Positions 8,909-20,558 of a stretch of DNA of 64,000 nt are shown in pieces. This stretch comes from JBBIQS01 sp037442205 (GTDB lineage Bacteria; Myxococcota; Myxococcia; Myxococcales; UBA5297). The notes under the pieces were generated by a model. It was given only the letters and a program-made list of their open reading frames with translations, was not told the origin of the DNA and did not search any database. A program made the translations under genes and the position numbers. The stretch covers positions 1 through 64,000 of the forward strand of contig JBBIQS010000043.1 in NCBI GenBank assembly GCA_037442205.1, read 5' to 3'. Within the stretch, counting starts at the first letter, position 1; each line of letters opens with the position of its first letter.

Positions 8909-11383
8909 CTACTGCTGCCCACCCGAGGGTTTCTCTGCTGAAGGCGGCGGCTCGGCGGGAGCGCTCTCCGGCTGGGCGGGCACCGAGGGGGGGCTCTCCA
9001 AGAAGCCGTTCGAGCCTTTGGACGGCGAGGGCGCCGGGGCGGGGACGAAGGCCTTCGGGTTGGTCTTGGGAAGGATCGCCTTCTCGCGGGGCGAGCCGGC
9101 GCCGCCGTTCTCCAGCTTGTTGGCCTCGGCGTCCATGGCGCGGAACATCGACGCCACCGGGCCGGCCTTCTTGGCGTAGTCCACCGGTACTTCGTAGCCC
9201 GGCTGGCGGCCGAGGAACTGCTCGACGAACTCCTGCCGCTCCCGGATCTTGCGCTCGAAGATCCGGCGGAAGTCGCTCTGGTCGCGGATGATGTACGGGG
9301 TCAAGAACAGCAAGAGATTCGTGCGCTGCTTGAGGGCGGAGTTGTCGCGGAACAGCCAGCCGAGGATGGGGATGTCGCCCAGCAGCGGCACCTTCTGCAC
9401 CGACTTGGTGGTCCGCTCCTGGATCAGGCCGCCGATGACCACCGTCTGCTGGTCCTTGGCGACGATGGTGGTCTTGGCGGTGCGCTTGGCGGTGGTCGGG
9501 CCTAGCCGAGCGTCGTTGTCGGAGATCTCTTCGGTCTGCTCGTCGATGGTCAGTTTGATGTAGTCGCTCTCGTTGATCTGCGGCTTGAGCTTGAGGCGCA
9601 GCTCGACGTTCTGGCGCTGGATGGGGGCGATCAGGCCGTTGAAGCCGCCCAGCAGGCCGCTGGCCAGGCCGGCGGTGGCCGCCGAGGTGCCGGCCAGCGC
9701 GCCCAGCGAGGAGGCCGCCGGGGAGGTGATGCCGGCCTGGAACGGGACGTTGTTGCCGACGGTGATCTCGGCGTCCTCGTTGTCGCTGGCCAGGATGTGC
9801 GGGGTGGAGAGGACGTTGACGTCGGAGTTGCTTTGCAGCGCGTGCATCACCACCGAGAACGGCGGCAGGCCCAGCTTGTCCAGCAGCTGCACCCCCTGCA
9901 GGCCGGCTAGGAAGCCGCCCAGCGAGGCCAGCGAGAGGATGCCGGAGAGCGAGTTGGACTTGCCCAGCTCGCTGCCCACCACCGCCACCGAGTCGTCGGA
10001 CGACTTGACGGAGACCGGCTTGCCGGCGTGCATCGCCAGTCCCCAGTCGACCTGGTTCTTGAGGTTGACCTCCATGATCACCGCCTCGACGAAGACCTGG
10101 CGCCGGGCGATGTCCAGCTTCTCGATCACGCTGATCAGGTTGCGGTAGTCGCTGTTGTTGGCGATGACCACCAGCGAGTTGGTGCCCTTGTCGGCGGTGA
10201 TCTTCACCTCGCCGGAGAAGAGGTCGGCCACGGTGGCCGGGCCCTTGGCGGCGCCGGCCGGCTGGCCGCCGGGCGGGCGCGGGCCCTTGTTGATGCCCTG
10301 GGTCAGCGAGGCCAGGGTGTTGGCCATCTCCTCGGCGCTGGCGTTCTCCAGGTAGTAGACGTGGACCTGGCCCTCGCCGGGGATCGGGGTGTCCAACTGG
10401 CGCAGCAACTCCTGGATGCGGCGGAAGGCCTTCTCGTTGGCGGTGACGATGATCTTGTTGGTGCGCTCGTCGGCGATGAGCTGGGAGAGGCTGGCCGCGC
10501 CCTCCTCGGAGGGGGCGCCGGCGGCGGGGGCCGCCTGGGCCTGGCCCGGGACGCCGGGGGTGGGGGCGATGACCGCCTGGCCGGGCCGGGCGCCGGGCTT
10601 CTTGTTCTTCTCCTCGAAGATCTGGCGCAGCTTCTCGGCGATGTCGGTGGCCGAGGCGTACTGGATCTGGATGACGCGGATCTCGTCGGAGGAGGTGGGG
10701 CTGTCCAGCCGCTCGATGATCCGCTCCAGCCGGTGCAGGTTCAGCCCGATGTCGTTGACGATGATGGTGTCGGGCGGGAAGGCGATGGTGTCGCCGTCGC
10801 GGCTGACCAGCTGCTGGATCACCGCCCGCACCGGCTCGGCGTCGACGAAGTGCAGCTTGAACAGCTTGGTGATCATCTGCTCGTTGGTGGTGAAGGGCGC
10901 GTCCTCCTCGAGCAGGGTGGGGATGTTGGACTGCTTGCCGGAGCGCTTCTCGACGATCTTCAGGAACCGGCCCACCGGGTAGAGGGTCAGGCCGTTGGAG
11001 TCGAGGGCGGAGAGGAAGGCGGCGTAGGCCTCGTCGGCGGTGACCCCGACGGTGCCGTGCTCCGGGCCGATGATGGTGATCTTGCCGCGGATGTTCTCCG
11101 GCAGGATGAACAGCCGGCCGGTCAGGTCGGAGATCACCTGGACCAGCTTGTCGATGTCCACCTTGTCGAAGTCGAGCTTGAAGGAGCCGCGCTGCTGCAG
11201 CTTCTTGCGGTCGGGGCCCTTGGCGGAGTCTTCGGGGGTGACGGTGGGCAGCGGCTCGCGCGGCGGCTTGGGCGGAGCGCCCTTGGGAAGTTGGACCTTG
11301 ATGGGCGGAGCCGGCTGCGCCAGGGAAGCCTGGGCACTGAGCGCCAGGGCAAGGGCGAGCAGAGCGCGGGTCGGTCGGGGCAT
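8909..11383 (-). CDS. gspD: GspD outer-membrane secretin
   Basis: 824 residues from ATG at 11381-11383, chosen because it opens a clean Sec signal peptide (MPRPTRALLALALALSAQA). An ATG at 11435-11437 is in frame but adds 18 residues before the signal. The protein has N0 and N1-N3 domains (FKLDFDKVDIDKLVQVISDL, repeated secretin_N units) and the secretin core with VPLLGDIPILGWLFRD. A Pro/Gln/Ala-rich linker near residues 260-290 and a Pro/Ser-rich tail of about 60 residues are lineage features. It forms the outer-membrane channel of the T2SS. Confidence 0.95.
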   Translation of the reverse strand: MPRPTRALLALALALSAQASLAQPAPPIKVQLPKGAPPKPPREPLPTVTPEDSAKGPDRKKLQQRGSFKLDFDKVDIDKLVQVISDLTGRLFILPENIRGKITIIGPEHGTVGVTADEAYAAFLSALDSNGLTLYPVGRFLKIVEKRSGKQSNIPTLLEEDAPFTTNEQMITKLFKLHFVDAEPVRAVIQQLVSRDGDTIAFPPDTIIVNDIGLNLHRLERIIERLDSPTSSDEIRVIQIQYASATDIAEKLRQIFEEKNKKPGARPGQAVIAPTPGVPGQAQAAPAAGAPSEEGAASLSQLIADERTNKIIVTANEKAFRRIQELLRQLDTPIPGEGQVHVYYLENASAEEMANTLASLTQGINKGPRPPGGQPAGAAKGPATVADLFSGEVKITADKGTNSLVVIANNSDYRNLISVIEKLDIARRQVFVEAVIMEVNLKNQVDWGLAMHAGKPVSVKSSDDSVAVVGSELGKSNSLSGILSLASLGGFLAGLQGVQLLDKLGLPPFSVVMHALQSNSDVNVLSTPHILASDNEDAEITVGNNVPFQAGITSPAASSLGALAGTSAATAGLASGLLGGFNGLIAPIQRQNVELRLKLKPQINESDYIKLTIDEQTEEISDNDARLGPTTAKRTAKTTIVAKDQQTVVIGGLIQERTTKSVQKVPLLGDIPILGWLFRDNSALKQRTNLLLFLTPYIIRDQSDFRRIFERKIRERQEFVEQFLGRQPGYEVPVDYAKKAGPVASMFRAMDAEANKLENGGAGSPREKAILPKTNPKAFVPAPAPSPSKGSNGFLESPPSVPAQPESAPAEPPPSAEKPSGGQQ

Positions 11384-11439
11384 GAGGTTCTTGCTCTTGG
11401 TGCGGGGGAAGGTGAGGGGAAGGGCGGGCGCGGTCATGG

Positions 11440-12372
11440 TCAGCGGCCGGTGACGTTGTAGGTCTTGCGGACCTTGGTCCCGTTGCGGTCGATCTCGATC
11501 TCGATGCGGTTCGACTCTTTGAGCTTGGAGTAGATCTCCAGCGCCTTGTCGGGGCTGTTCATCTCGAAGCCGTTGATGCGGCTGATCACGTCGCCGTTCT
11601 GGATGCCGATCTTTGTGTAGAGGGAGTCGGGGCGGATGGAGAACAGCTTGAAGCCGGTGGAGACGCCGTCCTTGAAGGCCGGGACGATGCGGGCCTGCAT
11701 GGCGATGTCGTTGAGGTTGCCCAGGGCCTTGTCGATCTCGCCTTTTTCGATCTCGTAGTTGTTGTCGTTGAGGGCGCGGATGCCCTGGCCCATGCTGGGC
11801 CCGGCGGGCGGGTTGGTGTTGGCAGCCACCGCTTCGTGCCGGGGAGCCTCGGCGGCGACCACCATCCCGGTGCCGGGCTCGGCGTCGATGTACTCCTTGC
11901 GGCCGTTGTTGTTGATCAGCACCCGCAGCCGCTCGATCTCGATCACCTCGGCGCTCTGAACCTTGTCGCCGACCATGTAGACGTTGACCTCGTGGCTGGC
12001 CACGTCCTCGATATTGGCCATCGACCACTCAGGGCGGTTGGCGACCAGGGTGCCGATCAGCCGCACGCGCAGGCTGGTCTTGACCGCCTCCTGGGAGTCG
12101 ATCGGCGGCTGCGTGGGCTGGGTCGGCTCGACGACCTCCGGCTCGGGCTTGGGCAGCGGGATGCCGGTCACCGCCGACAGCGCCTCAGCCGACAGGCCGG
12201 TCTTCTGCGGCCCTTGGTTCAGCGCCGGGCCAGCGGCCGGGGCGTTGAGATCGGGCACCGGCAGCAGCGCGCCGGCCACGAAGGTGTTGGCCGTCTTGGC
12301 CGCCAGGAAGGCGGCGATCAACAGGAACAGCAGGTTGATCGCCCAGAAGTACTTTCGGAAGAGAGTTTCCAT
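11440..12372 (-). CDS. gspC: GspC inner-membrane protein with PDZ domain
   Basis: 310 residues. One N-terminal membrane span (about 9-28), a Pro-rich linker, the periplasmic HR domain (LRVRLIGTLVANRPEWSMA), and a C-terminal PDZ domain (IRPDSLYTKIGIQNGDVIS) at about 225-305. GspC links the inner-membrane platform to the GspD channel. It is the first gene of the operon; upstream lie the sigma-54 promoter candidate and the regulator gene. Confidence 0.94.
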   Translation of the reverse strand: METLFRKYFWAINLLFLLIAAFLAAKTANTFVAGALLPVPDLNAPAAGPALNQGPQKTGLSAEALSAVTGIPLPKPEPEVVEPTQPTQPPIDSQEAVKTSLRVRLIGTLVANRPEWSMANIEDVASHEVNVYMVGDKVQSAEVIEIERLRVLINNNGRKEYIDAEPGTGMVVAAEAPRHEAVAANTNPPAGPSMGQGIRALNDNNYEIEKGEIDKALGNLNDIAMQARIVPAFKDGVSTGFKLFSIRPDSLYTKIGIQNGDVISRINGFEMNSPDKALEIYSKLKESNRIEIEIDRNGTKVRKTYNVTGR

Positions 12373-12438
12373 CCCGGCTCGCTGGTCGCCCGCGGCGCTA
12401 ATGCACGCCGCGGAGCTCGGTGTCTTGGTCAGCTCAAG

Positions 12439-12452
12439 GCAACTTCCATGCC
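12439..12452 (-). promoter_or_regulatory. Sigma-54 (-24/-12) promoter candidate of the gsp operon
   Basis: On the minus strand the bases read GGCATGGAAGTTGC: GGCA and TTGC with exactly six bases between, matching the RpoN consensus TGGCAC-N5-TTGC with the invariant GG and GC ten bases apart. The predicted start point near 12427 leaves a leader of about 55 bases before the gspC ATG. The neighbouring gene encodes a sigma-54 activator, which supports the call. Confidence 0.6.
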
Positions 12453-12547
12453 TGCCCTAAGTCTTCCGGGGCGCCGACTAAACAGGCAGAAAGACTTGGC
12501 TATTCGGAGCGCCAGCGCCCGCCTCTTCGGACGCCCGGCCGGCCTGG

Positions 12548-12558
12548 GACAATTTGTC
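12548..12558. promoter_or_regulatory. Inverted repeat, candidate activator site
   Basis: GACAA-T-TTGTC is a perfect inverted repeat, followed at 12579-12584 by a further GACAAA half-site. It is about 100 bp upstream of the -24 element, the usual distance for an NtrC-type enhancer. The rest of the 316-bp gap between gspC and the regulator (12373-12688) shows no gene. Confidence 0.35.
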
Positions 12559-12688
12559 AAATGGTCCGCAGAGTGCGCTGACAAAGCGGCGAGAGGCTTT
12601 CAGGCGTCTTTGACGGTCGCCTGCCGCGATGGAGAGGAGGCGCGCGAGCGGGCGCGCGCCGATTCGGCCAGCGATGGGAAGGGCGGCG

Positions 12689-14110
<1,422 letters not shown>

Positions 14111-14222
14111 CGCGTCGCCTTCGGGGCCGCCGACGGAACCGGCAGAGGGCCCGTCGCTCGCAGGTCTGGCAGGGAGGGGGCGCACCCCGTCAGTAACCGG
14201 CGGGCCGGCGGCGCCATTCCCG

Positions 14223-15689
<1,467 letters not shown>

Positions 15690-15812
15690 GGGACGCTCCT
15701 GACCGAAGGTCTCGCCGGGACACAGGAATCCCGGCGCAATCGGCAGAGTGTAGCGGGCCCGTTCGGGAGCTGACAAGCGAGCAGCCGCACCTTTGGCGGC
15801 GTCGCGGAACGG

Positions 15813-17204
15813 CTATTGGCGCACGAAGCGGAAGGCGAAGAAGCCGTCGGTTCCGTGGCGGTGCGGGAAGAGCCGGAGCATCGGGCCCTCGGCGAGGGCG
15901 GCGGCGCTGGCCGGGAGGACTTCGGACAGCGGGGCTTCGCGGAATGGGGCGCCGCCGGCCAGGAACTGCCCGGCGACCGCCTCGTTCTCCTCGCGGGCGA
16001 CGCTGCAGGTGGCGTAGACCAGCGAGCCGCCGGGGCGCACCAGCGCGGCGAAGCGCGAGAGAACCTGAAGCTGCCGGCGGGCGTGGCGCTCGAAGTCGTC
16101 GGGCTTGAAGCGGTAGCGGGCGTCGGGGTTGCGCCGCAGGGCCCCCAGCCCGGTGCAGGGCGCGTCCACCAGCACCCGGTCGAAGCGCCTCTCGAAGCCG
16201 GCCAGCGCGGCGGCGGCCGAATCGTCGGCGGGGATCTGCCGGCTGCGGGTGTTGGAGACCCCGGCCCGGCGGGCCCGCCGCGACAGCTCGGAGAGCCGCC
16301 CGGCGTCGACGTCGGTGGCCCACAGCTCGCCGCGGTTGCCCATCTGCCCGGCCAGGGCCAGGGTCTTGCCGCCGGCCCCAGCGCAGGCGTCGAGCACCTT
16401 CTCGCCGGGGTGGGCGCCGGCGGCCAGCGCCAGCAGCTGGCTCCCCTCGTCCTGCACCTCGAACAGCCCCTCGCGGAAGGCGCGCAGCCCGAAGGCGTTG
16501 ATGCGCGACTCGAGGGTGAGCCCCAGCGGCGAGTAGGCGGTCTCGCGGGCCTGAACCCCTTCCTCTTGCAGCAGCTGCTTCAGGCGGGCGCGGTCGGTCT
16601 TGAGCAGGTTGGCGCGGATGGTCAGCGGAGCGCGCTCGCCCACCGCCCGGACGAACTGCAGCGCCTCGGCCTCGCCGAGGTCGGCGATCAGCCGGCGCGC
16701 CAGCTCGTCGGGCAGCGAGCCCTCCAGGGCGATCCTCTCCACCGCGCCGAGCTCGCCGGGCAGCGGCGCGCCGGCGCGGGACAGCAGCGCCTCTCCACGT
16801 GGCCCCAGGCCCTGACGGGCGGCCACCGCCGCCGGCGGCTCGCCGCGGGTGACGCAGAGGGCGGCGTAGCGCAGCGAGAACAGCTGCGAGGGGGTGAGCT
16901 CGGCTCGCACGCGCCCGAAGAGGTTGAAGTCGATCCGGCGCTCGGTGCGCAAGAGGGCCCACACCGCCTCGGCCACCGCCTTGCGCTCCACGCTGTAGAG
17001 CCGGGTTTCGCGCCGCAGCACGCGATCGAGGGCGCGATCGGCGAGCTGTCCCTCGGAGCGCACCGCGGCGTAGACCTCGAGCGCCGCCGCCCGGACCAGG
17101 TCGTGGCGCAGCGGCCGCTCCGGCTTGGCGGCGGCGCCCGGAGGGCGTGGCCCGGGCTGGGGTGGGAGCTGGGGGCGCTTCTTCTTCGGCGATCGCTGGC
17201 TCAC
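15813..17204 (-). CDS. rsmB: 16S rRNA cytosine-5 methyltransferase, RsmB/Sun type
   Basis: 463 residues from GTG at 17202-17204, the only start that fits between the lipoprotein gene and the NusB-like region. N-terminal NusB-like helical domain (about 35-165), then an AdoMet-binding core with DACAGAGGKTLAL, the motif IV cysteine in DAPCTGLGALRRNPD and the motif VI cysteine in YATCSVAREEN. Both catalytic cysteines of RNA m5C methyltransferases are present. The likely target is C967 of 16S rRNA. The gene is co-oriented with the upstream lipoprotein gene, 59 bp apart. Confidence 0.9.
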   Translation of the reverse strand: MSQRSPKKKRPQLPPQPGPRPPGAAAKPERPLRHDLVRAAALEVYAAVRSEGQLADRALDRVLRRETRLYSVERKAVAEAVWALLRTERRIDFNLFGRVRAELTPSQLFSLRYAALCVTRGEPPAAVAARQGLGPRGEALLSRAGAPLPGELGAVERIALEGSLPDELARRLIADLGEAEALQFVRAVGERAPLTIRANLLKTDRARLKQLLQEEGVQARETAYSPLGLTLESRINAFGLRAFREGLFEVQDEGSQLLALAAGAHPGEKVLDACAGAGGKTLALAGQMGNRGELWATDVDAGRLSELSRRARRAGVSNTRSRQIPADDSAAAALAGFERRFDRVLVDAPCTGLGALRRNPDARYRFKPDDFERHARRQLQVLSRFAALVRPGGSLVYATCSVAREENEAVAGQFLAGGAPFREAPLSEVLPASAAALAEGPMLRLFPHRHGTDGFFAFRFVRQ

Positions 17205-17263
17205 GGCGCGCCGCAGTTTGCCCGGAATCGGCTGCGGCGCAAGGCGGAAAGCCAATTTCCGCG

Positions 17264-17935
17264 CTACGGCGAGGGCGGGCTGGCCAGCTGGTAGCTCTCC
17301 AGCTCCTCCAGGAGCGCGTTGGAGTCGAGCTCCTTGATCTTGCCGACCCCGGGGGTCCACCACACCACCTTGTCCTTGCCGCCGGCGCTCTGGCGGGTCA
17401 TGCGCACCGTGGTGAACTCGCCCGCCGGGACTGTGACCTTCTCGCTGACCGAGTCGACGGTCCACTGGAAGGCGAAGGGCTTGCTCATGGTGAGGGCGCC
17501 GGCGGGGTTGAAGCTGTCCTCGCGGAAGATGTCGTCGACCTTCTGGCCGGCGGTCGGGATCGCGCCGGGAGCGCGCAGCGACCAGGGGTCCACGACTCGG
17601 ATCTCGGTGAGCTGGCCGGCCACCAAGCTGTCCTCGCGGTGGCGCCGGATCTGCTCCGGCTGCTTCTCGAGCCAGGTGATCGAGGTGGTGTTCCCCATGT
17701 CGCTGCGCACCACGTACGCCTGGATGCCCGCCTTGGACCCGTCCATCGCCTTGAATTCCGCGACGGAGGTGGTCTTGGACTGGATCTGCATCGTGTAGCC
17801 GTCGGTGACTTTGTAGACCCACTTGTTGCCGACTTCGAGCGGCAGCAGCGGGCCGGAGCCGAGCTCGCTCTGGTTGGCCGAGTGGCCCCCGCACGCCACC
17901 AGGGCAGCCGCCAGTGCCGCCATCCACTTGCTCAT
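17264..17935 (-). CDS. Lipoprotein, secreted beta-rich protein of unknown function
   Basis: 223 residues from ATG at 17933-17935. Clear lipoprotein signal: MSKWMAALAAALVACGG, lipobox LVAC. The mature part looks like the secreted lipoproteins with a repeated strand pattern (VGNKWVYKVTDGYTM, VPAGEFTTVRMTR, VVWWTPGVGKIKE) common in myxobacterial genomes. The function is not known. Only 17 bp follow the kinase-repeat gene, so it may be co-transcribed with it. Confidence 0.75.
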   Translation of the reverse strand: MSKWMAALAAALVACGGHSANQSELGSGPLLPLEVGNKWVYKVTDGYTMQIQSKTTSVAEFKAMDGSKAGIQAYVVRSDMGNTTSITWLEKQPEQIRRHREDSLVAGQLTEIRVVDPWSLRAPGAIPTAGQKVDDIFREDSFNPAGALTMSKPFAFQWTVDSVSEKVTVPAGEFTTVRMTRQSAGGKDKVVWWTPGVGKIKELDSNALLEELESYQLASPPSP

Positions 17936-17952
17936 CGCATTCTCCGGACAGG

Positions 17953-19677
17953 TCAGGGTTGCAGCCGCGGCGGCTCGAGGCTTCGGCCAGCGGGATGGAG
18001 CTCGACCTTCCCCGCTCCCAGAGGTCGGCGGGCCTCGTCGAGCACGAAGGCCGCCGCGCGCAGCAGCTCCAGGTTTCCCGGGAAGTCGGCGAGCAATCGG
18101 AACAGCAGCCGCTGTCCGCGCTCGCCGCCGGCCAGCCCCGCCAGCGAATGGACCGCCGCCGCGGGCCAGCGCGCCACCATCCGCTCCCGCAGCGACCAGG
18201 CCTCCTCGGCGTCCAGTCCCTCCAGGCTCTCCAGCGACTCCCTCAGCCGCTCTGCCAGCAGCTCTCTGAGGGCGAAAGAACGGGCATCCCCGAGGCCGCG
18301 CAGCCCGTTGAGCACCGCGCGCGGCGCCCGCGCCAAGGCCCTGAGCCGCCACTCGTGGGCCTGCTCTCCTGGGATGCCGGCCAGGCTGGAGACGACCTCC
18401 AGCATCGCCTGCGGCCAGAGATGCTCGCGCAGCTGCCACGCCCGCGAGCCGTCGAGGCCCGCCAGGCTCGCCGCCAGGGCGCCCGGCCCGGCCGAGGCAG
18501 CCAGCTGCTCGCGCAGCTCCCAGGCCTGCGGAGTGTCGACCCGCGCCAGCCCGGCCAACACCCCCGAGGGCGCCCGTTCGCGCAGCGCCTGGCGCAGGGC
18601 CATCGCCTCGGCATCGCCCTGGCCGGCCAGGCTCTGGCCGACCTCCTCCGGAGCCCGCTCCGACAGCTCCCGGCGCAGCCGGTGGGACTCGCCGTCGCCC
18701 AGCTCCGCCAGCCCCGCCGCCACCAGCCTCGGCTCCAGGGCCTTGAGCGCGTGGCGCAGCGCCAGCGCCCCGTCGCCGGGCAGCGAGCGCAGCCCCCAGG
18801 CCACCACCGCCGGGCACAGCCGCAGCAGCCGCAGGCGCCGCCGATCCGCCTCGCTGCCGGTCAGGCCGCTCAGCAGCCAGGCGGCGAGCGAAGGCTCGCG
18901 CGAGGCGACGGCATCGACCGCGCCGAAGAAGTCGCGGCGCACCGCCGCCTCCTCCACCGGGACCCCGGCCGGCCGCCACGGGGGCGACGCCGCCGATGGG
19001 GTCCAGCGCTCGGGGCTCGGGTGGGCCTCGCCGGGGCTGAGCGCCCGGCGCAGCACCAGCTCCAACAGCGACTCCTCGGCCTCCTCCACCGAGGCCCAGG
19101 TGTTCTCGAAGACCACGAACCGCTGGGGCAGGGCGGCCGCCAGCTCGAGCAGCCCCTGGCGCACCAGCACGTTGAGCCCGGCGCCGCCCTGGCTCTTGCG
19201 GCCGACGTCCATCCAGCGGCCGTCGCGCAGCTTCTGGCAGCGCTTGCGCGCCCGGGCGACCGCCGGCTCGACGTCCACCAGCACTACCAGGTCCGGTTGC
19301 AGCCCAGCGCTGGCGAACTCGAGCACCTTGTCCAGCGCGCCGTCCTCCAGGCCCCGGCCGTGCCTGGCCAGCGCCAGGTGCGAGTAGAGGTAGCGATCGG
19401 CGATCACCCACTCGCCGCGCCGCAGCGCCGGGCGGACGACCTCTTCGAGGGACTGGGCCTCCCGCGCCGCCAGCAGCAGCAGCTCGGCCCGCTCGCACAG
19501 CTCCAGGTGCGCGGTGTCGCGGGTCAGGGCCCGCACTCGCTCGGCCACCTTCGAGCCCAAGGTCCCGCCCTCCCGGGCGTGGCACAGCCGCAGGCCGCGC
19601 TCGCGCAGCCGCGCCGCCAGGCGGTTGGAAAGGGTGGTCTTGCCGCTCCCGTCGATCCCCTCAAAGCAGATGAACAC
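17953..19677 (-). CDS. Thymidylate-kinase-like protein fused to ~10 helical 27-residue repeats
   Basis: 574 residues from GTG at 19675-19677, preceded by GGGAGG nine bases upstream. Residues about 1-235 are a thymidylate-kinase fold: P-loop FEGIDGSGKTT, DRY motif in ADRYLYSHLALARHGRGL, and DVEPAVARAR. The usual AYQ substrate motif after DRY is changed to LAR and REPGGT to REGGT, so the substrate may not be dTMP. Residues about 290-560 are repeats of 27 residues (pattern xLRExLxxxAPxxVLxSLAGLxD), HEAT/ARM-like, a part no standard thymidylate kinase has. Downstream of a VTC-domain gene. Confidence 0.75.
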   Translation of the reverse strand: MFICFEGIDGSGKTTLSNRLAARLRERGLRLCHAREGGTLGSKVAERVRALTRDTAHLELCERAELLLLAAREAQSLEEVVRPALRRGEWVIADRYLYSHLALARHGRGLEDGALDKVLEFASAGLQPDLVVLVDVEPAVARARKRCQKLRDGRWMDVGRKSQGGAGLNVLVRQGLLELAAALPQRFVVFENTWASVEEAEESLLELVLRRALSPGEAHPSPERWTPSAASPPWRPAGVPVEEAAVRRDFFGAVDAVASREPSLAAWLLSGLTGSEADRRRLRLLRLCPAVVAWGLRSLPGDGALALRHALKALEPRLVAAGLAELGDGESHRLRRELSERAPEEVGQSLAGQGDAEAMALRQALRERAPSGVLAGLARVDTPQAWELREQLAASAGPGALAASLAGLDGSRAWQLREHLWPQAMLEVVSSLAGIPGEQAHEWRLRALARAPRAVLNGLRGLGDARSFALRELLAERLRESLESLEGLDAEEAWSLRERMVARWPAAAVHSLAGLAGGERGQRLLFRLLADFPGNLELLRAAAFVLDEARRPLGAGKVELHPAGRSLEPPRLQP

Positions 19678-19714
19678 CTGTTGCGACCTCCCACGGTGGT
19701 GCGGACGCGACTGC

Positions 19715-20473
19715 TCACAGCCGGCTGCCGGCGCGCTTGGGCGAGTGCGGCAGCGCCCGCAGCGCCTGGGCGAACTTGGAGAAGGCGTCGGCGCGGGCAC
19801 CGGCCAGCGCCCCGGCCCACTCCGGGATGGCCGCCGAGCGCGACTTGAGCTCGACCACGGTGCGCGTCTCGCGGGCGTAGGGCGCGCCGAGCAGCGCCGG
19901 CTGCAGCGAGGCCGGGCCCAGCAGCACCGAGTCCGCGGCGCGGTGGAAGGTCAGCTCGCGGTCGAAGGTGATCCGCAGCTCGCTGGCCATCTGCAGGACC
20001 TTGCGCCGGTAGCAGACTGCCACCAGCGGGCGCAGGTGCTCGGCGCCGCCGACGGCCCGCAGCGCCGCCCGCGCCGACAGCCCCGGCGGGCCGAAGGGCA
20101 AAAGCTGGGAGAGCGGCCCGCGGAACAGCGGCCACAGCGCCGCCCGCGGCAGCCAGAAGCGCTGCTTGTGCGACAGCTCGTCGCGCTGCTGCTTGAGCTC
20201 GACCACGCAGCGCGGCCGCGCCGGCCTTCCCCAGTCCGGGTCGTATTCGCGGATGCGGACCTTGAGGCAGTCGCCGGGGGCGAGCAGGGCCGCCCGACCC
20301 AGCCGGCCGTCGGGCAGCTCGAGGTAGAGGGTGCAGACCCGGAACTCGGCGCAGGCCGCCACGTTGAAGCGGTCGGAGAGCGCGGACTCGATGGCATCCG
20401 CGGCGCCGGGATCCATCGCCAGCTTGCGCTCGTGGCGATGCCGATCCAGCCCTCCGACAGCTCCCGGCTCCAT
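19715..20473 (-). CDS. VTC-domain protein (polyphosphate polymerase type)
   Basis: 252 residues from ATG at 20471-20473. Pattern of the VTC domain: ERKLAMD near the start, TLYLELPDGRLGRAALL, LKVRIREYDPDWG, VVELKQQRDELSHKQRF, ITFDREL and a final VVELKS with FSKFAQAL. The tunnel-lining basic and acidic residues (R/K in KVRIREY, E/K in ELK) are kept. Bacterial VTC proteins of this length lack the SPX domain. The role, polyphosphate synthesis, is inferred by family. The gene is 37 bp upstream of the kinase-repeat gene and begins just below the 40-bp palindrome. Confidence 0.78.
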   Translation of the reverse strand: MEPGAVGGLDRHRHERKLAMDPGAADAIESALSDRFNVAACAEFRVCTLYLELPDGRLGRAALLAPGDCLKVRIREYDPDWGRPARPRCVVELKQQRDELSHKQRFWLPRAALWPLFRGPLSQLLPFGPPGLSARAALRAVGGAEHLRPLVAVCYRRKVLQMASELRITFDRELTFHRAADSVLLGPASLQPALLGAPYARETRTVVELKSRSAAIPEWAGALAGARADAFSKFAQALRALPHSPKRAGSRL

Positions 20474-20518
20474 TTCCCCCTGCCCCCTGGGCGAGGTCGA
20501 GCTCGCGCTCGCTCGCCA

Positions 20519-20558
20519 TACCGGCTTCCGTTCCAAACGTTTGGAACGGAAGCCGGTA
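20519..20558. repeat. Perfect 40-bp palindrome
   Basis: Two 20-base arms meet with no spacer; each arm contains CCGGCTTCCG and TTCCAAAC (or the complement). It lies in the 315-bp gap between the divergent VTC gene (starts 20473) and the rightward gene (starts 20789). No T-run follows, so it is not a simple terminator. It may be an operator, a cruciform or a repeat element. The rest of the gap holds a TATACT hexamer at 20756-20761 but no convincing gene. Confidence 0.8.

Noticed and set aside
8909..12028. A longer secretin reading upstream of 11383
   Set aside because: It overlaps gspC and lacks a signal peptide at its start; the ATG at 11383 opens a proper one.
12499..12514. TGGCGC and GC pair on the minus strand as a second RpoN promoter
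   Set aside because: The GG and GC are eleven bases apart, not ten, so it does not fit.
12549..12563. TTGACA-like hexamer in the gap upstream of gspC
   Set aside because: No -10 hexamer at a 16-18-base distance on the minus strand; it is better explained by the inverted repeat.
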